Positions 38,260 through 47,105 of a stretch of 64,000 nucleotides of DNA are shown piece by piece. The notes beneath the pieces are model-generated. The model had not been told where the DNA came from and ran no database searches. It was given only the letters and a program-made list of their open reading frames with translations. Within the stretch, counting starts at the first letter, position 1. Every line of letters begins with the position of its first letter. This DNA is from Psychromonas sp. L1A2 (GTDB lineage Bacteria > Pseudomonadota > Gammaproteobacteria > Enterobacterales > Psychromonadaceae), in the NCBI RefSeq assembly GCF_009828855.1, contig NZ_WUAG01000001.1:1488001-1552000 (forward strand). Direction: 5' to 3'. The translations under genes were made by a program, and so were the position numbers.

Positions 38260-38442
38260 CTCTTCTTCCTTTTCTATACGACTGTTATGTCCCCATAACT
38301 ATGATTAAAAACAGAGTGACATTGACCGGTCTTTCTTTGTTTTTGTTGTTATTCATTTGTTAATGGATTGTGACGATACTCCTTTGCTTTTTTTCTATAT
38401 ATAGAGATAATGATAAACATTGTTTCCAAAATTGGCATAATT

Positions 38443-39345
38443 ATGACAAAGATAGATGATTTGATTCTATTTGTTCAAGTGGTAGAACACGGTTCATTTA
38501 GTAAAGTAGCAGAGATTAATTCCCTTACAAATTCAGTGGTTAGCAAACATATAGCCAGATTAGAAGAAGACCTTGGAGTACAACTTTTATATCGAACAAC
38601 GCGAAAATTAACCCTTAGCGAAGCCGGTAAAGTACTTTATCAAGGTGCTAAAAATGTGAAGGAGGCCGCAGTGGAAGCGATTGACGCGGTATATGGATAT
38701 GCCGAAAGTATGGTTGGAAATATTAAAATGTCAGTGCCTACCATTTCTGGTGACCTTTTATTAGCGAACACCGTTGCTGAGTTTTGCAATATGCATCCTG
38801 GACTCACAGTCGATATGTCTATGAGGAATTCCTTTGTTGATTTGGTAGGAGGTGGTTACGATTTAGTGATCAGAACCGGCGACATGGGGGACTCAAATTT
38901 AATCGCTCGTCACCTAATTGATTCACAATGGGTTATTTGTGTTGCGCCTGCTTATATCCAACGCTTTGGAAGGCCAACAACCCCTGAAGAGTTAGTGAAT
39001 CATAATTGCCTACAATATGCTTATCAAACAACAGGTGCTTCTGAGTGGGAATTCAAAGGAAAGGACGGTAATTATATTATTAAAGTGGCGGGCAACTTCA
39101 CCACTAATAATGCCGGATCATTACGAAAAATAGCATTAGGTGGTAATGGTATTGCTTATGTACCACGTTGCTTAGTGTATCAAGATATTTTGAAAGGCGA
39201 CTTAATTGATATTTTTCCAGAGCAGGTGGGTAAGAAACTAGGCATTTATGCCGTGTATCCATTTACACGTCAGGCTCCCCTTAAGATTCGTTTGTTAATC
39301 GATCATATTCGAGAAAGTTATTTAGCAATAGGGGAGTCTTTTTAG
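38443..39345 (+). CDS. LysR-family regulator of the lactate unit
   Basis: From ATG 38443 the protein has 300 residues and starts MTKIDDLILFVQVVEHGSFS, the usual LysR head. An in-frame ATG at 38410 would add 11 residues, and neither has a good ribosome binding site. The helix-turn-helix spans about 15-50 (SKVAEINSLTNSVVSKHIARLEE without a break), and the effector domain resembles the DsdC/YafC/AaeR-like group (GGGYDLVIRTGDMGDSNLIA). It diverges from lldP across about 180 bp and is the obvious candidate to sense lactate. Confidence 0.85.
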   Translation: MTKIDDLILFVQVVEHGSFSKVAEINSLTNSVVSKHIARLEEDLGVQLLYRTTRKLTLSEAGKVLYQGAKNVKEAAVEAIDAVYGYAESMVGNIKMSVPTISGDLLLANTVAEFCNMHPGLTVDMSMRNSFVDLVGGGYDLVIRTGDMGDSNLIARHLIDSQWVICVAPAYIQRFGRPTTPEELVNHNCLQYAYQTTGASEWEFKGKDGNYIIKVAGNFTTNNAGSLRKIALGGNGIAYVPRCLVYQDILKGDLIDIFPEQVGKKLGIYAVYPFTRQAPLKIRLLIDHIRESYLAIGESF

Positions 39346-39445
39346 TCATTGAAGTGAATTGGACAAGTGACACCATCAATCTAGTGGCTAGCTTATTAAA
39401 TTGCTGAGCCGCTAAATCATTAAACTATTGAGTAATTAAAGATCT

Positions 39446-39484
39446 AATTTGTAGTGGTACAAAATCACTGTACCACTACAAATT
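39446..39484. repeat. Perfect 16-bp inverted repeat
   Basis: AATTTGTAGTGGTACA (39446-39461) and TGTACCACTACAAATT (39469-39484) are exact reverse complements around AAATCAC. It lies 100 bp after the LysR gene and has no T tract. It abuts a tandem array. Confidence 0.85.
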
Positions 39485-39580
39485 AACTAAACCTCTATGT
39501 AACTCAAACCTAAAGTAACTAACACCTTAAGCAACTAAACCTCCAAGTATTTAAACCTTTAAGTCACTAAATTTCTAAGT
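39485..39580. repeat. Degenerate 16-bp tandem repeat, six units
   Basis: Six consecutive 16-mers of the form AACTAAACCTCTAAGT run from 39485 (AACTAAACCTCTATGT, AACTCAAACCTAAAGT, AACTAACACCTTAAGC, AACTAAACCTCCAAGT, ATTTAAACCTTTAAGT, CACTAAATTTCTAAGT). A seventh weaker unit may follow. No frame covers the array. Confidence 0.75.
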
Positions 39581-39645
39581 AGTTAGAGCTGTATTTTTTC
39601 AAACGGCTAAATCTTCAAATGTTCAAATTCTTGAGTCATCAAGTT

Positions 39646-39807
39646 ATACCGATTACATTAAATAAGTGATCTAAATTTTGCGCTGGAAAAATGACTTAGT
39701 TTAAGGCGGAAATTGAGCTAAAGGGCTGTTCCCTTTACGAAATTTACAACGAATAAATAAGTTATTTTAACAAGTAAAATAGATCAGTTAATTAGTGTGA
39801 TTGGTAT
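39646..39807 (-). repeat. MITE-like repeat, copy 3 (inverted)
   Basis: This 162-bp diverged copy has the clearest ends: ATACCGATTACATTAAATAA then GTGATC, against ATACCAATCACACTAATTAA then CTGATC on the other strand. TA dinucleotides bound it. The core segment GCTGGAAAAATGAC and the TAAGGCG block match copies 1 and 2 read on the opposite strand. Confidence 0.75.
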
Positions 39808-40281
39808 TAATGCATTGATTGAGACTAAAACTGCTATGCCATCGTAATGGACTTTGCCAATACTTCTAGTTTAATCACATTATGTTAACCACTTCTATTA
39901 ATGAGTTTATGTAGTTTAAAAAGTCATTTTTTGAGTGTTTTTTCTAGGCGATGACAAGTATCAAATGTGAATTAAATGTTGCTATTTTGTTGGTGAAATA
40001 ATAATCAACAACTAGTTAAAATGTTATAAATGTGCGTTTCGTCACTTTTTTTTAACATACCCTCTATAATCTTTTATCAACAAAGGTAGATAAGCTTTTT
40101 AAAACTGTTTTGTGATCTCTGTCGTTCACGTGTATGCTTGCGCACTTCTAATTTGGCGATAGTATTCATAGGGGCTATATCGATTATTGTTTCTTTACAA
40201 TGCCAAAGAATATAACTTTTATAGAGTTGGGCTTGTTTATTGATCTAACTCTTTGTTTTTGTGATAAATAGGATTTAAAAA
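39808..40281. other. Leader region of ackA
   Basis: About 475 bp contains no convincing frame. It presumably carries the ackA promoter; TTGTTT...TATAAC (spacing 18) near 40187-40216 is one weak possibility. ATAGGAT precedes the ATG. Confidence 0.35.
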
Positions 40282-41490
40282 ATGGATAGCAAACTGATTC
40301 TTGTACTTAACTGTGGTAGCTCTTCTTTGAAGTTTGCGATCATTGATGCTGCTAATGGCGATGAAAAACTTTCAGGTCTTTCTGAATGTTTGCAGTTAGA
40401 TAATGCAAGTATTAAATGGAACTTAGAAGGCGTTAAAGGTAAAGCTGATTTAGGTGCAGGTGCTGCACATGAAGAAGCATTAACGTACATCGTTGATGAA
40501 ATTCTTTCTTTAAATCCAGTATTAAAAGCAAACCTATTTGCTATCGGACATCGTGTTGTTCACGGTGGTGAGCAATTCACTAAATCAGCGGTTATCTCTG
40601 ACGAAGTAATGAAAGGCATTGAAGACTGTATTTCATTAGCACCATTACATAACCCTGCACACCTTATCGGTATTCGTGCGGCTCAAAAAGCTTTACCTGC
40701 ATTATCAAATGTAGCGGTATTCGATACTGCGTTCCACCAAACAATGCCAGAAGAAGCGTACTTATACGCACTACCATATAAACTTTACCGTGATAATGGT
40801 ATTCGTCGTTACGGTATGCACGGTACAAGCCATTACTACATCAGCCTGCAAGTCGCTGATGTGTTACAAAAACCTGTGACTGAGTTAAACATCATCAACT
40901 GTCACTTAGGTAACGGTGGTTCTGTTTGTGCGATTAAAAATGGCGTATCTGTAGATACTTCAATGGGAATGACACCATTAGAAGGCCTGGTAATGGGGAC
41001 ACGTTGTGGTGATGTTGACCCTGCAATCATCTTCCATTTACACGATGAGCTAGGTTATAGCATGGCAGAAATCAATGACATGCTAACAAAAGAGTCTGGT
41101 CTATTAGGATTAACAGAACAAACTTCAGATTGTCGTTTTGTTGAAGATAACTACGAAACAGATGCTGCCGCGAAACGCGCAATGGATTTATACTGCTACC
41201 GTCTTGCTAAATATATCGCAAGCTACACTGCAGCCCTAGATGGACGTTTAGACGCGGTTATCTTTACTGGTGGTATCGGTGAAAACTCAGCGCCAATTCG
41301 TCAACTAACATTAGAGCGCTTAGGTTTATTAGGCTTTAAAGTTAACGAACAAGAAAACCTAGCAAATCGCTTCGGTAAGTCTTCTAACCAAGGCATTATC
41401 ACTGAACAAGGCAGCACCATTTCAATGGTAATTCAAACCAACGAAGAGTGGGTTATCGCACAAGATACATTAGCGCTAACGAACGTTTAA
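40282..41490 (+). CDS. ackA: Acetate kinase
   Basis: The 402-residue cytosolic enzyme (E. coli 400) interconverts acetate + ATP and acetyl phosphate + ADP. ASKHA-fold motifs are present: [13 protein letters not shown] (N7 region), [11 protein letters not shown], the catalytic-aspartate region [39 protein letters not shown], and [10 protein letters not shown] strong terminator follows 23 bp after the stop, so it is monocistronic. The usual partner pta is not adjacent. Confidence 0.97.
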   Translation: MDSKLILVLNCGSSSLKFAIIDAANGDEKLSGLSECLQLDNASIKWNLEGVKGKADLGAGAAHEEALTYIVDEILSLNPVLKANLFAIGHRVVHGGEQFTKSAVISDEVMKGIEDCISLAPLHNPAHLIGIRAAQKALPALSNVAVFDTAFHQTMPEEAYLYALPYKLYRDNGIRRYGMHGTSHYYISLQVADVLQKPVTELNIINCHLGNGGSVCAIKNGVSVDTSMGMTPLEGLVMGTRCGDVDPAIIFHLHDELGYSMAEINDMLTKESGLLGLTEQTSDCRFVEDNYETDAAAKRAMDLYCYRLAKYIASYTAALDGRLDAVIFTGGIGENSAPIRQLTLERLGLLGFKVNEQENLANRFGKSSNQGIITEQGSTISMVIQTNEEWVIAQDTLALTNV

Positions 41491-41512
41491 TCCTCACATT
41501 GCTTTAAAAATG

Positions 41513-41546
41513 AAAAGGCCAATCAGAAATGATTGGCCTTTTTTTT
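41513..41546 (+). terminator. ackA terminator
   Basis: AAGGCCAATCA-GAAA-TGATTGGCCTT is a perfect GC-containing stem with a GAAA tetraloop and eight T. Confidence 0.95.
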
Positions 41547-42019
41547 GGTTGATATTTTTTCTTGTAATTTGCTTTAATCTTTCAATTCTTAATTCTTAAT
41601 TTTTAATTCTCAGCGATCGAGTCAGATAAATGGCTGTTTAGGGTAATCTGATAAGCATTAACAGAAGAAGTAATATAACTGCCGATTTTGATTTGATATG
41701 ATGGTTTTTATAGAACAACTAATAAATGATTAGTATATGATTTAAGAGGGTATCAGACTGATTATAACATTTGATAAAAATACCATAGTTGTTAGACAAT
41801 TCTTTTTTATATTTGGTAAATACGCTATTTCGTGCTTATACGCGTGACCGTTCAAGCGAACGACCCAGAGGGCAAACTTTGAAGCAATCATCTACGTTGT
41901 TAGAATAACCCATTAGACATTTTTCTTTCTGCCTAGCATCTGTTCACTTCACCACTTGCTGAATTTTTCACCTTCAATGGTAATGGGTATATAAGTTATT
42001 AACATAGTAAGGGAGCACA
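41547..42019. other. Gene-free stretch
   Basis: About 470 bp after the ackA terminator contains no convincing frame. The last bases give GGGAG before a short frame at 42020. Confidence 0.4.
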
Positions 42020-42115
42020 ATGTTTATACCAAGGAAATTTAAACAAGAAAATATTGATGATCTTGTTCAATTAATGCAACAGTTGATTTTTAAAGTGGTT
42101 GGTATGATTGTTTAA
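42020..42115 (+). CDS. Short frame, possible remnant of a PaiB-type gene
   Basis: GGGAG (42011-42014) precedes an ATG that opens a 31-codon frame starting MFIPRKFKQENIDDL. This resembles the first residues of PaiB-type FMN-binding regulators (MYIP.HF). Nothing after residue 22 does, so it may be a decayed fragment or a chance short frame. No membrane span is evident beyond a mildly hydrophobic tail. Confidence 0.3.
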   Translation: MFIPRKFKQENIDDLVQLMQQLIFKVVGMIV

Positions 42116-42245
42116 CTTAATGAATTAGCTCTCTTTACCATGGATATTTATAGCAAATAAAAGTAATTATCTTTTCTTTAAGTTATAAAGTAAAAGTAAA
42201 CGTATGATATTATCTTTCAAAAATTAACCATGGAAGATAGACATT

Positions 42246-42872
42246 ATGCACTCTGAGCTCCCTGACCAAGATGAAACGTCAAACCAAACTGAGCCTCTTC
42301 AACAAAACAACAAGAAACCGCGTCAAGCCATCCGATTTGATAATTCTGATTTAATTAAAAGTGGTTTTTGGGTTGGGCAAATATTTTTAGTTATTGCGAC
42401 GGTAGCGGGGGTCTATTTAGCTGCACAAGAAGGGTTGTCTCAAGCGCTGCTATTTGAAAATTTAAACAGTAAAGAAAAGAACTTCTATCTGCAACATGCG
42501 TTAGCCGATGAACTTGGTGATAATGTTATAACACTTGATGGTTATGCTAAATTACTTAAAGATAAATCGCCCTACGATATAAAAGCATACCATCCTATGA
42601 TTGATTCTTTTGTATGGGATAACATGAAATACTCTTCCAATGCATTGGAAACTCCAAGTCAAATTCTCTCTGCGATACGTCGTTATAACTCTGAAACAGC
42701 ATTAATCATTAAAAAAATAGAGAATCGTCAATTTGGTGCCAAATATGGTGCCGATTTACTTGCAGTACTTAATCAAAAAACCAAAGATGGCGCTTTAAAA
42801 GAACTTATTAATAATTATACCAAACTTCATCATGAACTCACTGAAGCCGGTATTGATGTTAGTCCGTTATAG
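42246..42872 (+). CDS. Single-span membrane protein of unknown function
   Basis: The 208-residue protein has a polar, glutamine-rich cytoplasmic head (1-36), one span (about 39-60, GFWVGQIFLVIATVAGVYLA) and a 145-residue mostly helical domain with no recognisable motif (EKNFYLQHALADELGDNVIT). The gene ends 20 bp before a zinc-ribbon rhomboid protease, so the two are likely cotranscribed. A type II anchored protein beside a rhomboid could be a substrate or partner. I do not recognise the family. Confidence 0.7.
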   Translation: MHSELPDQDETSNQTEPLQQNNKKPRQAIRFDNSDLIKSGFWVGQIFLVIATVAGVYLAAQEGLSQALLFENLNSKEKNFYLQHALADELGDNVITLDGYAKLLKDKSPYDIKAYHPMIDSFVWDNMKYSSNALETPSQILSAIRRYNSETALIIKKIENRQFGAKYGADLLAVLNQKTKDGALKELINNYTKLHHELTEAGIDVSPL

Positions 42873-42892
42873 AATCATTAAGGAAAATGACA

Positions 42893-43981
42893 ATGAAAAA
42901 TTGCCCAAACTGCGCTAGCGTTTCCATGGGAAAATATGAGTTTCACCAACAAGAAGTTGATAAATGCCAAGAGTGTCATGGCATATGGCTTGAACTGGGT
43001 GAATTAGATAGCGCATTATCGATTGCTGATAACGATAATGATCAAGTGTACCTTGAGGAAACCTTAGGAGATAAACTTGGTGCATCAAAACGTCATTGTC
43101 ATGTATGTGACCAAGGATTAACACGTTATCATTTAATGTCAGGTTTCGAGGTTGAGGTTGATACTTGTTCTAGCTGCTCTGGTGTGTGGTTAGACAATGA
43201 AGAGATCGAAAAAGTGACTCAATCTCCAGCTATTGCTCAAGCATTATTAGAGTTAGATAAACCTATTCAAAAACGTACATGGTTGTTTCAATTCTTATCT
43301 CAAATGCCAATAGAATATAATTTAAAGCCTAAAACGACTCCGTGGGTTACATATTCTCTATTGTTATTAAACTTATTGATTTTTATTAGTTATTCGACAG
43401 GTTTAGTCGGAGAGTCTTTTGCTTATAATAATTTTGCATTGCATTCTGATCAAGTAAGTCATGGCCATCAGTTATGGACTCTACTTACACATATGTATAT
43501 GCATGGCGGGGTAATGCACCTGATTGGTAATATGTACTTCTTGTATATTATTGGTGACAATCTTGAAGATGCATTAGGTCGTGGTAAATTTATTTTATAT
43601 TACACGCTTTGTGGTCTTGCTGCAGCGGCTGCGCAGATTCTTGCAGAACCTGACTCATTTGTTCCAATGGTGGGTGCAAGTGGTGCTATTGCCGGTTTGT
43701 TTGGAATGTACTTGTTATGGTTTAGACATGCTAGCCTGACATTAATGATTGTTGTCTACCAAAAGAAAGTGAGTCCGTTAGTTTTCTTTGCTATTTGGTT
43801 AGGTATTAATGTCATTGGTCTTTACTTTGCTGATGAAAGTGGCGGTGGTGTTGCTTACTGGGCTCATATTGGTGGCTTTATTGCTGGTCTTGTCATTGGC
43901 TTATTAATTAAAAAACAAGTTTTTTCCACAAATCCTCTATTAGCAATACTCAATAGTAACGAAGTAAAAATAAAACGTTAA
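42893..43981 (+). CDS. Rhomboid protease with N-terminal double zinc ribbon
   Basis: I start at ATG 42893, 8 bases after AAGGA (42880-42884); an earlier ATG at 42887 is too close. The 362-residue protein has two TFIIB-type zinc ribbons (KNCPNCAS...KCQECHGIWLELGELD and HCHVCDQ...TCSSCSGVWLDNEEI). A six-span rhomboid domain follows: HMYMHGGVMHLIGNMYFLY, the nucleophile serine in GASGAIAGLFGMYL, and the general-base histidine in YWAHIGGFIAG. It would cleave membrane proteins within the bilayer. The zinc module may recruit substrates or sense metal. A terminator follows. Confidence 0.9.
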   Translation: MKNCPNCASVSMGKYEFHQQEVDKCQECHGIWLELGELDSALSIADNDNDQVYLEETLGDKLGASKRHCHVCDQGLTRYHLMSGFEVEVDTCSSCSGVWLDNEEIEKVTQSPAIAQALLELDKPIQKRTWLFQFLSQMPIEYNLKPKTTPWVTYSLLLLNLLIFISYSTGLVGESFAYNNFALHSDQVSHGHQLWTLLTHMYMHGGVMHLIGNMYFLYIIGDNLEDALGRGKFILYYTLCGLAAAAAQILAEPDSFVPMVGASGAIAGLFGMYLLWFRHASLTLMIVVYQKKVSPLVFFAIWLGINVIGLYFADESGGGVAYWAHIGGFIAGLVIGLLIKKQVFSTNPLLAILNSNEVKIKR

Positions 43982-43998
43982 ATTGATAGTATACCTGC

Positions 43999-44037
43999 AA
44001 GCTATCGGCAAATTTCAAATGTATTGTCGATGGCTTT
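43999..44037 (+). terminator. Terminator after the rhomboid gene
   Basis: AAGCTATCGGCAA pairs with TTGTCGATGGCTT (13 bp with one G-U and one mismatch) around a 12-nt loop, followed by TTTT. Confidence 0.65.
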
Positions 44038-44482
44038 TAAGTATAGAAGTTCAGTAAATGGAGAGTTTAACTCTCTTTTTAAAACGGCTTTTCTGTCTCT
44101 AGTAAATAGTTTTATGATGATTTAATCTTGTCAATTACCGTTCTCATTAGCGCTTTAAATCACTTTCTAAATAACCTCAGTTCTGGATAAGCAAAGCGAT
44201 ACAACAACACTATTTCCACGGGGTTCTGCGTTAAATTATCACTCAGTAACCCGTTATTGCTTAAATCATTCGCCTTGAACTATGCAAAACTAACGGCACT
44301 GACTAGTAAAAAATACAACTTTCTGATTTTAAATATAATTCCGTTTTCATTAACCAGAATTAAGGTTAAATATATTGTTAATCATTTTGTCAGTCACAAG
44401 TGTTTTGACTGCTAGGCTACGATTTAAAGATTAATAGTCTCCTTGTATTGATCTGCGTAGTGAGAGCGTTATAAATTACATT
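44038..44482. other. Gene-free stretch
   Basis: About 445 bp lies between the rhomboid terminator and the convergent LysR gene. A short GAGAG/CTCTC dyad with TTTTT (44060-44084) could be an extra terminator. I saw nothing else. Confidence 0.4.
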
Positions 44483-45394
44483 TTATGTTGCTATCAAATT
44501 GTCCCAATAGGGTGGTGAGCCGTAATAACCTTCCATAAAATCAATAAAACATCTGACTTTATTAGGTAACAATTTTCTGTTGGCATACATCGCATACAAA
44601 CCAATTGGATCAAGTTCAAAGTCAGGTAATACCTGAACTAGTGCTCCGCTTTGTAGTGCTTTACTGGCAATAAAGGTGGGTTGTAATACGATACCTGCGC
44701 CAGCAATAGCCGCTTCAACTAAGACATCTCCATTATTACTACGCAATGCACTGCCCGTGTTCTGTGTTCTTAACCATCGAAATACTTCATCCTTACCATC
44801 TATTTCCATGTAGCTATAGTGTAAGTAACGATGTCTTTTAAGATCTTCAGGTTTAATAGGCGTGCCGTATTGCTTAAGGTAATCTGGAGAAGCACATAAA
44901 ATAACGCGAATTGGCGCAATATTTTTAGCGATTAATGATGAACTTTTAAGTTGTCCAATACGAATCGCTACATCAAACCCTTCATCCACAATATCAACTT
45001 TTCGGTCATTGAGCTGTAAATCTACATTGACTAACGGATAACGTAACTGGAATTCTGCCACTAATTTGGCCATGTGTTTTAATGCAAATGAAACAGGGGC
45101 GCTAATACGTAATGTTCCCTTGGGATTTTGTTGCAAACCACCAAGTTGTGAATCCATTTCGTCAATGCTTAATAATATTTGTTGCGCATGCTGATAATAA
45201 TGTGTTCCCGCTTCAGTCAAGCTGACTTTACGTGTTGTACGGTGTAATAATCGTACATCAAGTTGCTCTTCTAATTTAGACACATATTTACTCACCAACT
45301 GAGGGGACAATTGCAGGGTAGAAGCTGCGTTACTAAAACTACCTTCAGTGACGATGGCAACAAAGGCTCGCATTGCATCAATTCTATCCATCAT
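44483..45394 (-). CDS. LysR-family transcriptional regulator
   Basis: The 303-residue protein has a helix-turn-helix (MRAFVAIVTEGSFSNAASTL, then QLSPQLVSKYVSKLEEQL) and an effector domain of the DsdC/AaeR/YhaJ-like class (DEGFDVAIRIGQLKSSSLIA). The start may be either of two adjacent ATG codons behind GAGGTA. It diverges across about 200 bp from doxX-type and LigB-type genes, which it probably controls. A CAACA-TAT-TGTTG dyad lies in that gap near 45471-45485. Confidence 0.88.
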   Translation of the reverse strand: MMDRIDAMRAFVAIVTEGSFSNAASTLQLSPQLVSKYVSKLEEQLDVRLLHRTTRKVSLTEAGTHYYQHAQQILLSIDEMDSQLGGLQQNPKGTLRISAPVSFALKHMAKLVAEFQLRYPLVNVDLQLNDRKVDIVDEGFDVAIRIGQLKSSSLIAKNIAPIRVILCASPDYLKQYGTPIKPEDLKRHRYLHYSYMEIDGKDEVFRWLRTQNTGSALRSNNGDVLVEAAIAGAGIVLQPTFIASKALQSGALVQVLPDFELDPIGLYAMYANRKLLPNKVRCFIDFMEGYYGSPPYWDNLIAT

Positions 45395-45596
45395 TACCTC
45401 TATTCTTTATTAACTGTTTTGGTTATTGACTAATGCTTTGATTGAAATACTTTTATTTAAAAGAATATTATCAACATATTGTTGTTAATCATTCTATATT
45501 TTGCATATTACTCTTTTGTATTGTTGATAGTAAAGTGCCTGCATCCCAATAAGCAGGGGCAACACTATTAATTACTATTTTATAAAGGAATAACTT

Positions 45597-46046
45597 ATGA
45601 ATTCACCATTATTGAACAAACTACTATCATCGAAAGCGGGTATCGGTGCATTAATACTTCGTGCGCCGATTGGTTTAATTTTAGCTGCACATGGATCACA
45701 AAAATTATTTGCTTGGTTTGGCGGTTACGGTTTAGAAGGTACTGGGCAGTGGATGGCTAGCATTGGTATGACTCCGGGATATTTAATGGCTTTATTAGCG
45801 GGAAGTGCAGAATTTTTTGGCGGTTTAGCATTATTGTTAGGGTTATTAACACGCCCAGCGGCAGTAGTTGCTGCGTTTACTATGGTAGTGGCGATATTCT
45901 CGGTACATATAAGTAATGGTTTATTTATGGATAACAACGGTTACGAGTACGCATTAACATTGTTAGTGGCATTAGTTGCGTTAGCGGTGCAAGGTGGTGG
46001 TAGTTTTAGTTTAGATAACGTATTAAGCAAAAAATTGAGTAAATAG
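45597..46046 (+). CDS. DoxX-family membrane protein
   Basis: The 149-residue protein has four hydrophobic spans and the DoxX pattern: RAPIGLILAAHGSQKLFAWF, GSAEFFGGLALLLGLLTRPA, and a last span LTLLVALVALAVQGGG. DoxX-like proteins are linked to quinone or thiosulfate metabolism and to aromatic-compound responses (for example YqjF under YhaJ in E. coli). AAGGAATAA precedes the ATG. The LysR gene is divergent and a LigB dioxygenase follows after 136 bp. Confidence 0.85.
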   Translation: MNSPLLNKLLSSKAGIGALILRAPIGLILAAHGSQKLFAWFGGYGLEGTGQWMASIGMTPGYLMALLAGSAEFFGGLALLLGLLTRPAAVVAAFTMVVAIFSVHISNGLFMDNNGYEYALTLLVALVALAVQGGGSFSLDNVLSKKLSK

Positions 46047-46182
46047 TTTAGTTCATCTTATCGTTCTTGATTATTATCGCTAGGCTCTAGCGATAATGAT
46101 CTTTTTAAACTGTTTAGTCGTTTAGTCGTCTTTTTCATTTCATATAAATGATTTGATATTATAAACTGGGTTTGGAGTGAAT

Positions 46183-46995
46183 ATGAATAATCTCAATATT
46201 GCATTTATTTCACATGGTGGCGGACCAATGCCCTTGTTTAATGATGCTGCACATCGAGATATGAATCGTTATTTAAAATCATTAGCGTCTATATTGCCAA
46301 AACCCAGTGCGATTCTGGTGATAAGTGCTCATTGGGAAGAGAAAGAAGTACGTGTTACAGCTAATGTAAAACCAAAGATGATTTACGATTATTATGGTTT
46401 TCCAGAGACGGCTTATCAAGTTCAATATCCAAGTGCTGGTGAACCCGTGCTAGCTGAAAAGATTCAACAGGCCTTAAAAGAAGCCGCTATACCAGTAATA
46501 ATGGATCATCACCGAGGTTATGATCATGGTTTGTATGTGCCTTTAACATTAATGTATCCAGAAGCAGATATTCCAACCATCCAACTTTCATTAGTGAATC
46601 ATCTTGATGCCAAGCAGCACTTAGCGATTGGTAAAGCCTTACAATCGCTTGATTATGACAATTTACTAGTGATTGGTTCAGGTTTCTCTTTCCACAATAT
46701 GAAAGCTTTTAAAGGTGAACAAAACGCTAAAGATGGTCAACTTAAAAATCAACAATTTGATGATTGGTTAAAGGCGAGTTTAAGTGATAAAGGCTTATTA
46801 GAAAGTGAACGTCATCAACGACTAACTCAGTGGAAAAAAGCGCCATATGCCCGCTATTGTCATCCACGAGAAGAGCATTTTTTGCCATTGCATGTTTGTT
46901 ATGGCCTTGCTGGACGCGCTTGTGATGAACATAAAAATATCACCATTATGGGAAAGCAATCAAGTTCATTTGTATGGCGAAGCGATTACAGATGA
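46183..46995 (+). CDS. ygiD: LigB-family extradiol dioxygenase (YgiD-like)
   Basis: ATG 46183 follows TTGGAG (46172-46177), 5 bases away. A GTG at 46177 overlaps that site and is less likely. The 270-residue protein has the class III ring-cleaving site: H12 in FISHGGGPMPLF, HWEEKEV, and a histidine in DHHRGYDHGLYVPL, ending in a conserved histidine in REEHFLPLHVCYG. Such proteins (E. coli YgiD, plant DODA) cleave DOPA or similar catechols with Fe or Zn. Together with DoxX and LysR it suggests an aromatic or quinone response. A shared terminator follows. Confidence 0.85.
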   Translation: MNNLNIAFISHGGGPMPLFNDAAHRDMNRYLKSLASILPKPSAILVISAHWEEKEVRVTANVKPKMIYDYYGFPETAYQVQYPSAGEPVLAEKIQQALKEAAIPVIMDHHRGYDHGLYVPLTLMYPEADIPTIQLSLVNHLDAKQHLAIGKALQSLDYDNLLVIGSGFSFHNMKAFKGEQNAKDGQLKNQQFDDWLKASLSDKGLLESERHQRLTQWKKAPYARYCHPREEHFLPLHVCYGLAGRACDEHKNITIMGKQSSSFVWRSDYR

Positions 46996-47047
46996 TATAC
47001 CTTGTTAAGTTTAAACAGGGCTGTTTTTAATAGAAATAAGTAGAAAT

Positions 47048-47087
47048 AAAAAAGGGAGTAATTCAAATGAATGAATTACTCCCTTTT
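47048..47087. terminator. Bidirectional terminator between ygiD and ylqF
   Basis: AAAAGGGAGTAATTCA and TGAATTACTCCCTTTT form a perfect stem with an A run on one side and a T run on the other. It serves both convergent genes. Confidence 0.9.
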
Positions 47088-47105
47088 CCCATAAACAGAA
47101 TTTTA

